Shown piece by piece: positions 17,624-26,911 of a stretch of 64,000 nt of DNA (positions are counted from its first letter, which is position 1; every line of letters begins with the position of its first letter). The translations under genes were made by a program, and so were the position numbers. The notes below the pieces were generated by a model, which was not told the DNA's origin, did not search any database, and worked only from the letters and a program-made list of their open reading frames with translations. This DNA is from Tenacibaculum sp. Bg11-29 (lineage in GTDB: Bacteria > Bacteroidota > Bacteroidia > Flavobacteriales > Flavobacteriaceae): assembly GCF_002836595.1 (NCBI RefSeq), contig NZ_PJBB01000003.1, positions 3,564,501 to 3,628,500 on the forward strand, in the 5' to 3' direction.

Positions 17624-17774
17624 TGATTTATTGTTTGGGTTTTATTATTTTTATGGCTGCTTGAAAAAATGAACCCCGAAAAAAGAAAAAAGTGAAACAC
17701 AATACTACAATTGCAGCTTTATATAAAGCTCCATTTATACTAAATATCTCTCTTACTAATCACTATATTTATTA

Positions 17775-19391
17775 ATGGCTAAGAAACAACCAAAAGCTGA
17801 TATTAACTTTGAAAAAGAGTTATGGAAAGCTGCAAACGAACTTCGCGGTGCAGTAGCCGAGAATCAATATAAAGATTACATATTACCTTTAATATTTTTA
17901 AAGCACATATCCGAACGATATGAGTTACGTAGAGATGCGTTAAGTAATTTATTACAAGACAAAACTTCAGATTATTACACTTTAGATAAAGAAGAACAAA
18001 ATTACGTTTTAGAAGACCCAGACGAATACCTCTCTAAAAACACCTACATTATTTCAGAGAAAGCTACTTGGCAATTTCTACAAGATAATGCGGAGCAAGA
18101 TAATATTAAGGTATTGGTAGATGATGCTTTTGATTTGTTAGATCAAACTTTAGGTGATTACAGACCTGATTTAAAAGGTATTTTACCAAGAATATTTGTT
18201 AAAAGCCAATTAACCGCTAAACAAGTAGCAGGTTTAATAAACCTATTAGCAAACCCTAAACTTTCTGAAAAAGAAAATCCAGATAGTGATATTCTGGGGC
18301 GTGTGTACGAGTATTACATTGGTAAGTTTGCCATTGCTGAAGGTTCTGGTGCAGGACAATTTTTTACTCCTGGTAGTATTGTGCGTTTATTGGTAGAAAT
18401 GATAGAACCGTACGAAGGTAAAATATTTGATGCTGCTTGTGGTTCTGGAGGAATGTTTGTGCAATCTTTAAAGTTTTTACAAGCGCATGGAGGAGACAAG
18501 AAAAACATCTCTATTTACGGACAAGAAAGGTACGATGGTACCCTACGTTTATGTAAAATGAACTTGGCTTTACGCGATTTATCTTTCGATGTACGTTTAG
18601 GAGATTCATTATTACAAGACAAGTTTCCAGACTTAAAAGCTGACTTTATCATCGTAAATCCGCCTTTTAATGTGAGCCAATGGCATCCTGAAGATTTACC
18701 AGAAAACGACCCGCGTTTATTTGGACCTAAAGATGATTTTACAACCGATGGTAGCGCCAATTATATGTGGATGCAAACCTTTTGGAGTCATTTAAGCAAT
18801 ACTGGTACGGCAAGTGTAGTAATGGCAAATGGTGCAATGACCTCTAATAATAAAGGAGAGAAAAATGTACGCCAACACATGGTAGACAATAGCATGGTAG
18901 ATTGTATTGTGCGTTTACCTGACAAATTGTTTTTAACCACAGGAATACCTGCCTGTATTTTTATACTAAGTAAAAATAGAGATGGTAAAGACGGAAAACA
19001 TAGAGAACGCACCAACGAAATTCTGTTTATAGACACCTCTAAAATGGGAACTATGGAAAGCAGAAAGCTACGTGTGTTTACCGATGATGATATTAATAAA
19101 GTAACGGAAACCTATCACAATTGGCGAAACGTCATTGCGAGCGAGGAACGAGCGAAGCAATCTGCCCAATATGAAAACGAAGCAGGCTACTGCTACAGTG
19201 CAACCCTCCAAGAAGTTCAAAAACAAGACTACAAACTAACCCCTGGTATTTATGTAGGTACTGAAGCGGTTGAAGATGATGGTATTCCTTTTGAAGATAA
19301 AATGACTTCTTTAAAAGCGCAATTGCAAACCCAATTTACAAAAGGGGATGAATTACAGCAACAGATTTTAGATAATTTCAAAAAATTTTAA
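17775..19391 (+). CDS. hsdM: Type I restriction-modification DNA methyltransferase subunit HsdM
   Basis: Modification subunit that makes N6-adenine methylation in the HsdM2S complex. It is 538 aa, normal for the family. It has the N-terminal HsdM helical domain (FEKELWKAANELRG), then FFTPGSIVRLLVEMI (about 195-210). The SAM-binding motif DAACGSGGMF lies near 220 and the catalytic NPPF near 295-298 in IIVNPPFNVS. At 19130-19164 the coding sequence contains an interspersed DNA repeat, which inserts the peptide NVIASEERAKQSA between NWR and YENEAGYCYSATLQEVQ. The flanking residues are the usual HsdM C-terminal sequence, so the insertion probably sits in a tolerant loop. It leads an operon with the STAND, hsdS and hsdR genes. 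Confidence 0.95.
   Translation: MAKKQPKADINFEKELWKAANELRGAVAENQYKDYILPLIFLKHISERYELRRDALSNLLQDKTSDYYTLDKEEQNYVLEDPDEYLSKNTYIISEKATWQFLQDNAEQDNIKVLVDDAFDLLDQTLGDYRPDLKGILPRIFVKSQLTAKQVAGLINLLANPKLSEKENPDSDILGRVYEYYIGKFAIAEGSGAGQFFTPGSIVRLLVEMIEPYEGKIFDAACGSGGMFVQSLKFLQAHGGDKKNISIYGQERYDGTLRLCKMNLALRDLSFDVRLGDSLLQDKFPDLKADFIIVNPPFNVSQWHPEDLPENDPRLFGPKDDFTTDGSANYMWMQTFWSHLSNTGTASVVMANGAMTSNNKGEKNVRQHMVDNSMVDCIVRLPDKLFLTTGIPACIFILSKNRDGKDGKHRERTNEILFIDTSKMGTMESRKLRVFTDDDINKVTETYHNWRNVIASEERAKQSAQYENEAGYCYSATLQEVQKQDYKLTPGIYVGTEAVEDDGIPFEDKMTSLKAQLQTQFTKGDELQQQILDNFKKF
19130..19164 (+). repeat. Interspersed repeat inside hsdM coding sequence
   Basis: CGTCATTGCGAGCGAGGAAC with the following AGCGAAGCAATCTG is the reverse-orientation form of the element at 1542-1578 and 23834-23862. 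Here it is read in frame without a stop and adds about 12-14 residues to HsdM. Confidence 0.8.
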
Positions 19392-19392
19392 C

Positions 19393-22300
19393 ATGAAAAT
19401 TCTACATTTAACAGATTTCCATTATGATGGGAGTAATAAATATAAAGAGGATGAAATCAGATTGGTAAAATCTTTAACAGATAGCTTAAATAGATACAAA
19501 GAAAAAATAGATTTAGTTTTATTTTCAGGAGATTTAGTTTACAAAGGTGATGATTTAAAAGTTTTTAAGGCATTTGAAAAATTATTTTTCGATAGTATTT
19601 CCGAAATATTAAATATAAAAAAAACATCAATATTTATCTGCCCTGGTAATCATGATGTCTTTAGAAATCAAGAATTAGATGAAATAAAAGACTCTATATT
19701 TAAGATTGATGATAATGATAATTTAGATCAATTTGTCTTAAAAAACAATGGAAAATCATTAAAATTTAGCTTAGAAAATTTAAATAACTATTATGAATTT
19801 CAAAAAGACTTTTACAAAGACCATGTAACACTATTTGAAGATGATTTAGTAGATAATTTATATACTAATCACATTCGAACTTTTGACGGAAAAAAAATAG
19901 GAATAACTACCTTAAATTCAGCATGGAGAGCTAATGATTCTGATAAAGATTCTGGTAATTTAATGTACCCAATTCATTATTTAAAAAAAGCATCTAGAGA
20001 ACTAGGAGAATGTGATTTGAAAATAATAATACTTCATCATCCATTAAGTGATTTTAGATATTGGAATCAGTATAGTTTAGAAGATATTATTTATAAGGAT
20101 TACGATATGATGTATTCAGGTCATGTCCATAACAACAGAGATACAGTACATATAACTTCAGGCATTGGAATTTATCATTCAACTTCTTCTGCTACATTAA
20201 GTGGAGAAAGAGATACGATTGGATACACAATTATAGATGTTGATGTAGAATCGTTTGAATTGGGTCTTACAAATGTAATTTTTAATAAAAATGAAGAGAA
20301 GTTTTATTTCGGTGATCAAAGAAATGCTCAAATCCCTGTTGATAAAGAAAAACAGCAACAAAATAAATTTAGAGTAACTATACGTAAAAGATTTAAACAA
20401 CAATCAAAAACAGCCAATAAACTGTTCTTGTCATATAAGGAAATTAAAGAAGAAAATGACTTCATAAAATTATTTACAAAGCCAGTTATTAAAGCTGAAT
20501 CGCAAAGCAACCCTAATCCAAAAAATAAAAAAAGATTTAGTTTAGAAGAATTAATATTAAACAAAGAAGAAAATCAAATTTTATTTGGTAAAGATAAGAG
20601 TGGAAAATCAGCAACACTTTATAAAATAACACTAGATATATTACATCATTTCCACACACTAAAAACACTACCTATATACATTGATTGCCAAGTACTAATC
20701 AACACCAAAAACACACTTGATATTATTGATACTTTAAGTGATTTTTATGAAACTAATAAAAAAAGTGCTTCAAATTTATTAGAAGACTACCATTTAAAAA
20801 TCGTATTAGATAATTTTGATGATAATGAAAGCTTAATTTTAAATCCTCTTTTTAAGTTTTTAGATTCTCACAAAAATTGTTCTATCATAGCTGCAAGTAA
20901 CGAAACTATATTTTCTTCATTTGCAGGTGGTTTGATAGGAAATATAAATTTTGTAAATAGATATTTACATGATTTAACTAGAACAGAAATTAGAGCCTTA
21001 ACAGATAAATGGCCAGATATATCTGATGAAAAAAGAACTCAAGTTGTAGAGAAAATACATACGGTATTTAATCAATTAAATATTCCTTCAAATTATTGGA
21101 CAGTTTCTCTTTTTATCTGGATTTTTCAAAAAAATATAGATGCTAATCTTGGTAATAATTTTCAACTCATTGAACTATATATTGACAGTTTGTTGGATAA
21201 AGATAATTTTATTCTTTCAAAACAATATAAAATTGATTTTGGTGATTTAAAAGATTTTTTAAGTGCTCTAGCTCACAAGTTAGCTACTACATATCAACAA
21301 AATAATTATTTAGTGAAGTACGGACAATTGATAGACTTTATTGATGAATACAAAACACAAAACAAAAGATTTGTAATTGAAACTAAAACATTATCAGATT
21401 TACTAATAGAAAAAGGGATTCTAAAATCTACTGATCAAGAAAACTTTACTTTCAGGCTGAATGGTGTTTTTGAATATTTCTTGGGTTACTACATGGCTTA
21501 CGATGAGGGTTTTAGAAATAAAGTAATTGATCATGATGATTTCTATTTATCATTTAAAAATGAATTTGAAGTTTGTGCTGGTATAATTCCGCAAGATTAT
21601 GAGTTTGTAAAAAGAATTTTTGACCGAACAAAACACATTTATACCGACATTAACAAAGAAGTTAATATGTCTAATTTAGATGCTTTACTTTTGGGTAAAG
21701 TAAAGGATTCTTTTAATATTTCAGATGTAAATGCAAAGGATTCTTTTAATATTTCAGATGTAAATACAATACTTAAAGAAACCATTCAAGATTCTCTTGA
21801 ACCAAAAGAACAAGATGATATACTAGAGTCTTTAGCTCCTTCAGGTGAAAGGATATCAGATGTAAAACCAAAAAAATACTATAGCGAAATAAATAACAAC
21901 TCAGATAATTTAGAAAATGCTCTTCACATATTAGGTCGTGTATATAGAAACTCTAAGATTAAAAGAAGAGATGAATTTAATAAAGATGTCTTTAATTTTA
22001 TTTTAAATAGTACATGTACCTTTTCACTTTCTTTAATAGAAGACATTAGTTCTCAAGGAATAAGTGAAGTAGACGATGAAATTACTGAAAAAAATTTAAT
22101 CAAACTTCTTACTCAATTTTTACCAATTGTAGCACAAACATTTTTCTACGATATGGCAATTCAAGCTAACATGGAAATTGTTCTCAAAGAAAAGATAGAG
22201 GAACTAAAGAAAAAGAAAAAAGGTAATGAATTAAAACTTATAATTTTATATTTTTCTTTGATTGATTTAGATTTAAAAAACCACACAAACTTAATTGAAG

Positions 22301-22518
22301 AACTAATTGAAATAATAAGCATTCCAATTCTTAAACAAACAACAGTGTTTAAACTTTATCTATACCTAAGTTTTAAATGTAATGGAAACAAGACATTGAA
22401 AAAAACAATTAGCCAATTAATTAAAAAACAAGAACTTAAAATTGATAAAAGTCAAAATGTAGGTTTAATCGAACAACGTATTAAGTCTATTGAAAAATCA
22501 ATTAAAAAGAAGTTATAG
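19393..22518 (+). CDS. Metallophosphoesterase-STAND/NACHT-like NTPase, probable antiphage protein
   Basis: A 1041-aa fusion. The N-terminal ~310 residues are a calcineurin-like phosphoesterase with all motif blocks visible: DFHYDG (8-13), SGDLVYKGDD (about 44-54), CPGNHD (about 82-88), LHHPLSDF (about 213) and SGHVHNN (about 242). A STAND-type P-loop ATPase follows: Walker A GKDKSGKS near 398-405, Walker B LKIVLDNFDD near 469, then SIIAASNE and HDLTRTEIRALTDKW as in NACHT proteins. The C-terminal ~450 residues are helical and probably act as the sensor. A 33-bp tandem duplication lies near residue 770. It sits 1 base after hsdM and directly abuts hsdS. STAND proteins with N-terminal effectors are established phage defences; here the phosphoesterase would be the effector. 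Its target is unknown. Confidence 0.8.
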   Translation: MKILHLTDFHYDGSNKYKEDEIRLVKSLTDSLNRYKEKIDLVLFSGDLVYKGDDLKVFKAFEKLFFDSISEILNIKKTSIFICPGNHDVFRNQELDEIKDSIFKIDDNDNLDQFVLKNNGKSLKFSLENLNNYYEFQKDFYKDHVTLFEDDLVDNLYTNHIRTFDGKKIGITTLNSAWRANDSDKDSGNLMYPIHYLKKASRELGECDLKIIILHHPLSDFRYWNQYSLEDIIYKDYDMMYSGHVHNNRDTVHITSGIGIYHSTSSATLSGERDTIGYTIIDVDVESFELGLTNVIFNKNEEKFYFGDQRNAQIPVDKEKQQQNKFRVTIRKRFKQQSKTANKLFLSYKEIKEENDFIKLFTKPVIKAESQSNPNPKNKKRFSLEELILNKEENQILFGKDKSGKSATLYKITLDILHHFHTLKTLPIYIDCQVLINTKNTLDIIDTLSDFYETNKKSASNLLEDYHLKIVLDNFDDNESLILNPLFKFLDSHKNCSIIAASNETIFSSFAGGLIGNINFVNRYLHDLTRTEIRALTDKWPDISDEKRTQVVEKIHTVFNQLNIPSNYWTVSLFIWIFQKNIDANLGNNFQLIELYIDSLLDKDNFILSKQYKIDFGDLKDFLSALAHKLATTYQQNNYLVKYGQLIDFIDEYKTQNKRFVIETKTLSDLLIEKGILKSTDQENFTFRLNGVFEYFLGYYMAYDEGFRNKVIDHDDFYLSFKNEFEVCAGIIPQDYEFVKRIFDRTKHIYTDINKEVNMSNLDALLLGKVKDSFNISDVNAKDSFNISDVNTILKETIQDSLEPKEQDDILESLAPSGERISDVKPKKYYSEINNNSDNLENALHILGRVYRNSKIKRRDEFNKDVFNFILNSTCTFSLSLIEDISSQGISEVDDEITEKNLIKLLTQFLPIVAQTFFYDMAIQANMEIVLKEKIEELKKKKKGNELKLIILYFSLIDLDLKNHTNLIEELIEIISIPILKQTTVFKLYLYLSFKCNGNKTLKKTISQLIKKQELKIDKSQNVGLIEQRIKSIEKSIKKKL
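21702..21767 (+). repeat. 33-bp in-frame tandem duplication
   Basis: The unit AAAGGATTCTTTTAATATTT plus CAGATGTAAATGC occurs at 21702 and again at 21735, giving the peptide KDSFNISDVN twice in a row in the C-terminal part of the STAND protein. A looser ISDVK follows about 30 residues later. Confidence 0.85.
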
Positions 22519-23766
22519 ATGCCAAACAACTGGAAAAAATGTAAACTCTCTGAAATAACAACCAAGATTGGCAGTGGAGCAACACCTAGAGGAGGAAAAG
22601 GCGCATACAAAGAATCTGGTATTTCACTTATTCGAAGTCAAAATGTTTTGAATTTTAAATTTTCAGTTAGAGGTTTAGCTTTTATAGACGAGGATCAAGC
22701 AGACAAACTTAAAAATGTTATAATTGAAGAAAATGATGTATTATTAAACATAACAGGGGATTCTGTTGCTAGAGTTTGTAGTGTTCCAAATGAATACTTA
22801 CCAGCAAGAGTAAATCAACATGTTGCTATTATAAGAGCAAACAATAATCAATTAGATTCTGATTTTTTAAAATTTGCCTTATTAGAAAAATCAAATAAGG
22901 ATTTATTATTGGCTTTAGCTAGTGCTGGAGCAACAAGGAATGCTATTACAAAATCTATGATTGAAGATTTTGAATTAAAACTCCCCCCACTCCCAGAACA
23001 AAAAGCAATAGCAAACATCCTATCAGCAATAGACGATAAAATAGAAAACAACCTAGCCACAAACAAAACCTTAGAAGAAATGGCTATGGCATTCTACAAA
23101 CATTGGTTTGTAGATTTTGGTCCTTTTCAAGATGGTGAGTTTATAGAGAGTGAATTGGGGCGAATTCCTAAAGGTTGGGAAGTGAAAAGATTAAATGATT
23201 TAGCACACATATTAAATTCTAAAAGAGTTCCTTTAAGTACAGGGCAAAGAAGTACAAGAAAAGGGGAATACCCATACTATGGAGCATCAGGCATAATTGA
23301 TAATATTGATGATTTTATTTTTGATGGAGAATATGTGATTATATCTGAAGACGGAGAAAACTTACGCTCACGAAAAACACCAATTGGCTTTAGTGCAGTT
23401 GGAAAATTCTGGGTTAATAATCATGCACATATTTTAGAAGGAATACAGAATGGAATTAATAAATTGATTATTTGCCATATTGCTCAAATGGACATGAACC
23501 CTTATTTAACAGGAGCTGTACAACCAAAATTGAATAAAAACAACTTACTTTCAATTGGTATTGCAATGCCAAAAGAAGATTCAATTATTCAGGAGGTTTT
23601 AAGCGAATTTTATTCAATATCTAGATTGATTTTTTCAAATGAAGATAAAAATCAAACTCTAACAAAACTACGCGACACCCTATTACCAAAACTAATAAGT
23701 GGAGAAGTACGTTTGAAAGAATTTAGAGAACAAGTAGAAAACGTCATTACGAACACAGTGAAGTAA
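22519..23766 (+). CDS. hsdS: Type I restriction-modification specificity subunit HsdS
   Basis: Recognises the bipartite DNA target for the type I complex. It is 415 aa, with two target-recognition domains (about 1-155 and 215-365). Each is followed by a conserved helix: LPPLPEQKAIANILSAID with KIENNLATNKTLEEMA near 155-190, and LTKLRDTLLPKLISGEVR near 380-400. The ATG directly follows the stop of the STAND gene. The extreme C-terminus (VENVITNTVK and the stop codon) is encoded by an interspersed repeat at 23742-23769, so the natural tail has been replaced by repeat-derived residues. The target sequence cannot be predicted here. Confidence 0.93.
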   Translation: MPNNWKKCKLSEITTKIGSGATPRGGKGAYKESGISLIRSQNVLNFKFSVRGLAFIDEDQADKLKNVIIEENDVLLNITGDSVARVCSVPNEYLPARVNQHVAIIRANNNQLDSDFLKFALLEKSNKDLLLALASAGATRNAITKSMIEDFELKLPPLPEQKAIANILSAIDDKIENNLATNKTLEEMAMAFYKHWFVDFGPFQDGEFIESELGRIPKGWEVKRLNDLAHILNSKRVPLSTGQRSTRKGEYPYYGASGIIDNIDDFIFDGEYVIISEDGENLRSRKTPIGFSAVGKFWVNNHAHILEGIQNGINKLIICHIAQMDMNPYLTGAVQPKLNKNNLLSIGIAMPKEDSIIQEVLSEFYSISRLIFSNEDKNQTLTKLRDTLLPKLISGEVRLKEFREQVENVITNTVK

Positions 23767-23862
23767 TCTCATAATGGTAACTAAATAAGAAACAGATTGC
23801 TTTGTTCCTTGCGATGATAGTAATTAAATAAAAAACAGATTGCTTCGTACCTCGCAATGACG
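23742..23862. repeat. Cluster of three interspersed repeats between hsdS and hsdR
   Basis: One copy is in CGTCATT...AATCT orientation (23742-23769, overlapping the hsdS 3' end). Two copies are in the opposite AACAGATTGC...GCAATGACG orientation (23791-23817 and 23834-23862). Opposed copies can pair into a long imperfect hairpin, which could weaken or tune read-through into hsdR. Confidence 0.75.
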
Positions 23863-23893
23863 GTATAAAAGCAATAACAGAAAGAAAAAGAAA

Positions 23894-26800
23894 ATGACAA
23901 CAGAAGCAACCATAGAACAAGCCACTATAGATTGGTTATCAGATTTAGGATACACGCACCAATTAGGTACTACCCTAGCCCAAAACCATACTAAAGAAGT
24001 AGTATTAAAAGATCGGTTGCTTCAGTTTATACAACAACAATACCCAAACATTCCAAAAGAGATTCAAACCTTGGCTGTGTCTGAGTTTACCAATAATGCA
24101 GGCGCAGATCTAGAGCACCGTAATCGTAGTTTTCATTTAAAACTCACCAAAGGTTTGGAGTTTGCTTATGAAGATGCTTCAGGTAAAGAAAAAGCAGTTC
24201 ATATATATCCTATCGATTTTACAACCCCAGAAAACAACACCTTTTGGGCTGTGAATCAGTTTAGTATTACAGGGAAAAATAAACGTCGTCCAGACATTAT
24301 TATTTACATTAATGGTTTGCCCTTAATTGTATTTGAGTTAAAAAACTGGTACGACCAAAACACCAATGTAAAAGAAGCACACAACCAAATACAACATTAC
24401 AAAAAAGACATTCCGTTGTTGTTTGAGTATAATGCCATTACTATTATTAGCGATGGTAACGAGGCACAACATGGTATGTTTAGTTCGGGTATGGAGTGGT
24501 TTGCCGCTTGGAAAAGTATTGATGGTACAGATACCGTACAGGAAGACGATTTTCAGATGCATAGCTTGTTATTTGGTCTGTTTCCTAAAGACAGAATTCT
24601 TAATTATATAAAAAACTTCATATTTCATGAAGACCATAATGGTACGCTTATAAAAAAAGGTGCAAAGTATCACCAGTTTTTCGGAGTAAACTTTGCGGTA
24701 GCCGCAGCAAAAAAATCGGTACGTCCGTTTGGTGATGGTCGTATTGGAGTTATTTGGCATACCCAAGGCTCAGGTAAAAGTATTTCTATGGCAATGTACA
24801 CTGGTATTTTGCGCAGTTTACCCGCATTGAAAAATCCAACCATTGTAGTACAAGTAGATCGTAGTGATTTAGATAGACAATTGTATGAAAACTTTGTGCT
24901 AGCAAAAGATTTGGTGGGCGATGTGCAACATGCCGATACCACCAATGATTTAAGAAAATTGTTAAGTGCAGGTGCTGGTGGTGTTATTTTTACCACCATA
25001 GAAAAATTCAGACTAAAACAAACCACGGACGATGCACTAGGCGAATTGGAACATCCTATTTTGTCGGAACGAGAAAACATTATCGTTATGGCAGACGAAG
25101 CACACAGAACGCAATATGGTTTATTAGACGGTTTTGCTTCTAACTTACGTAAAGCATTACCACAAGCCTCTTTTATTGGTTTTACAGGAACACCCATAGA
25201 TAGTAAAGATGCCGATACACAAGAAGTTTTTGGAAACGTAATTCATACCTACGATATAAAACAAGCCGTAGCAGACAACGCCACCGTAAATATTTATTAC
25301 GAACCTCGTTTGGCAAAGTTGCATTTATGGAATGAAAATATTGATGCCGAAGTAGATGCGATAACCGAAGACATTGAGGATAATAGTAACCTAAAATGGG
25401 CAGCTATTGAAGATGCCGCTGGTAGTAAAGACCGTGTGCATAAAATAGCAACAGATATACTAAATCATTATACCAACAGAACCAACACCTTAGCAGGAAA
25501 AGCCATGGTGGTTTGCATGAGCAGACGTAATTGCGTAAAAATGTACAATGCTTTAACAGCTTTAGAAGGTTGCCCAGAAATAGCTGTTGTTATGACAGGT
25601 AATATTTCTAAAGATCCCGTAGGTTGGAATCCGCATATTAGAACTAAAGATGCTACCGAAGGTATAAAAGCGCGGTTTAAAAAAGAAGACGATCCTTTAA
25701 AAATTGTAATTGTTAGAGATATGTGGCTAACTGGTTTTGATGCACCTTGTGTGCATACCATGTATATAGATAAAATTATGAAAGGTCATAATTTAATGCA
25801 AGCCATTACCAGAACCAACAGAGTTTTAAAAGATAAGAAAAACGGTGTTATTGTAGATTATATTGGTATTGGCGATAATTTAAAAACAGCAACTGGTAAA
25901 TATACTGGCGGTGGCGGAAAAGGCAAGCCAACGATAGATATGCATCAAGCTTTAGAGTTGTTTTTTAATCAGGTTGAAATATGCAAAGCATTTATTCCTG
26001 CAACCATTGATTATACTGATTGGAAACGCTTACGAGATGGAGACAAAGTATTATTAGTAAAGGCAGCTTTAAATCATGTTATTAAATATGAACAAGACGC
26101 TAATAATTATATGAAGGCAGAAAAAACGGTGTCTAGTTTATTATCTATCGTAAAAAGTCAGCCTGAAATACAAGAGTATGCAGTAGCTGTAATATTTGCA
26201 CAACATGTGTCTAAAGCAATTCGTAACGCAAAATCTGTAACCAATAGCAGAGGCGAGCAAAAAGAAAAAATTAAAGAACTTATTAGCCAAAGTATCGATT
26301 CAGAAGATATTGTAGATGTCTTTGCAATGGCAGGTATAGAGAAGCCGGACATTTCCATTTTAGACGAAACCTTTTTATTGGGTGCAAAGCAAGAAAAAGA
26401 TGGTCATGCTTTAAAGATAGAATTGATAAAAAATATTCTGAAAAATGAAATTAAACTTCGACTTCATAAAAACATTAAAAAATACACTTCACTAAGGGAA
26501 GAGTTAGAAAAAGTTATAGACAGGTACCACACCAATGCATTAGATAGTTACGCCACTATTGCCGAAATGGTAACACGTGCAAAAGATTTACAAAATGATG
26601 ATAAACGAACCAAAGAGTTAGGTTTAAGCGAAGAGGAATTAGCATTCTATGATATCCTAGCAACGAAACAAGACCTTATTAAAGAAAAAGGATTAGTTCA
26701 GGATATTGTACATGCAGTTGTAAAAGCCGTAAAGGATAATCTTGAATTAGATTGGACAAAAAAAGGAGAAGCTAAAGCTGCAATACGGTTAGCCGTAAAA

Positions 26801-26899
26801 AAAGAATTAAAAAAGAAAGTAAGTTTACTGAAACTTAATGAAATTTTAGAAGAAATCATGCAACAAGCTGAAGGTCAGTTTAGCGAGTGGACTGCTTAA
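23894..26899 (+). CDS. hsdR: Type I restriction endonuclease/translocase subunit HsdR
   Basis: Motor and nuclease subunit of the type I system, 1001 aa. The N-terminal PD-(D/E)XK nuclease is visible as RPDIIIYINGLPLIVFELKN near residues 132-151, giving D and E-x-K. The SF2 translocase has Walker A TQGSGKS near 290-296, the DEAH box in MADEAHRTQYG near 399, motif III FIGFTGTP near 430, and later VIVRDMWLTGFDAP and QAITRTNR. The C-terminal helical part binds HsdM. It is separated from hsdS by 127 bases of repeats but is on the same strand. All motifs look intact. Confidence 0.95.
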   Translation: MTTEATIEQATIDWLSDLGYTHQLGTTLAQNHTKEVVLKDRLLQFIQQQYPNIPKEIQTLAVSEFTNNAGADLEHRNRSFHLKLTKGLEFAYEDASGKEKAVHIYPIDFTTPENNTFWAVNQFSITGKNKRRPDIIIYINGLPLIVFELKNWYDQNTNVKEAHNQIQHYKKDIPLLFEYNAITIISDGNEAQHGMFSSGMEWFAAWKSIDGTDTVQEDDFQMHSLLFGLFPKDRILNYIKNFIFHEDHNGTLIKKGAKYHQFFGVNFAVAAAKKSVRPFGDGRIGVIWHTQGSGKSISMAMYTGILRSLPALKNPTIVVQVDRSDLDRQLYENFVLAKDLVGDVQHADTTNDLRKLLSAGAGGVIFTTIEKFRLKQTTDDALGELEHPILSERENIIVMADEAHRTQYGLLDGFASNLRKALPQASFIGFTGTPIDSKDADTQEVFGNVIHTYDIKQAVADNATVNIYYEPRLAKLHLWNENIDAEVDAITEDIEDNSNLKWAAIEDAAGSKDRVHKIATDILNHYTNRTNTLAGKAMVVCMSRRNCVKMYNALTALEGCPEIAVVMTGNISKDPVGWNPHIRTKDATEGIKARFKKEDDPLKIVIVRDMWLTGFDAPCVHTMYIDKIMKGHNLMQAITRTNRVLKDKKNGVIVDYIGIGDNLKTATGKYTGGGGKGKPTIDMHQALELFFNQVEICKAFIPATIDYTDWKRLRDGDKVLLVKAALNHVIKYEQDANNYMKAEKTVSSLLSIVKSQPEIQEYAVAVIFAQHVSKAIRNAKSVTNSRGEQKEKIKELISQSIDSEDIVDVFAMAGIEKPDISILDETFLLGAKQEKDGHALKIELIKNILKNEIKLRLHKNIKKYTSLREELEKVIDRYHTNALDSYATIAEMVTRAKDLQNDDKRTKELGLSEEELAFYDILATKQDLIKEKGLVQDIVHAVVKAVKDNLELDWTKKGEAKAAIRLAVKKELKKKVSLLKLNEILEEIMQQAEGQFSEWTA

Positions 26900-26911
26900 A
26901 AAGAACTTTTT

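Larger units (their letters stand above)
17069..17774. other. Long intergenic region: tandem repeat, direct repeat and hsdM leader
   Basis: These 706 bases contain no credible ORF. From 17225 to about 17540 there is a 2.7-copy 113-bp tandem repeat. At 17604-17623 lies one copy of the 20-bp sequence that recurs upstream of mcrB. The last 150 bases are an AT-rich leader for the restriction operon. Confidence 0.75.
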
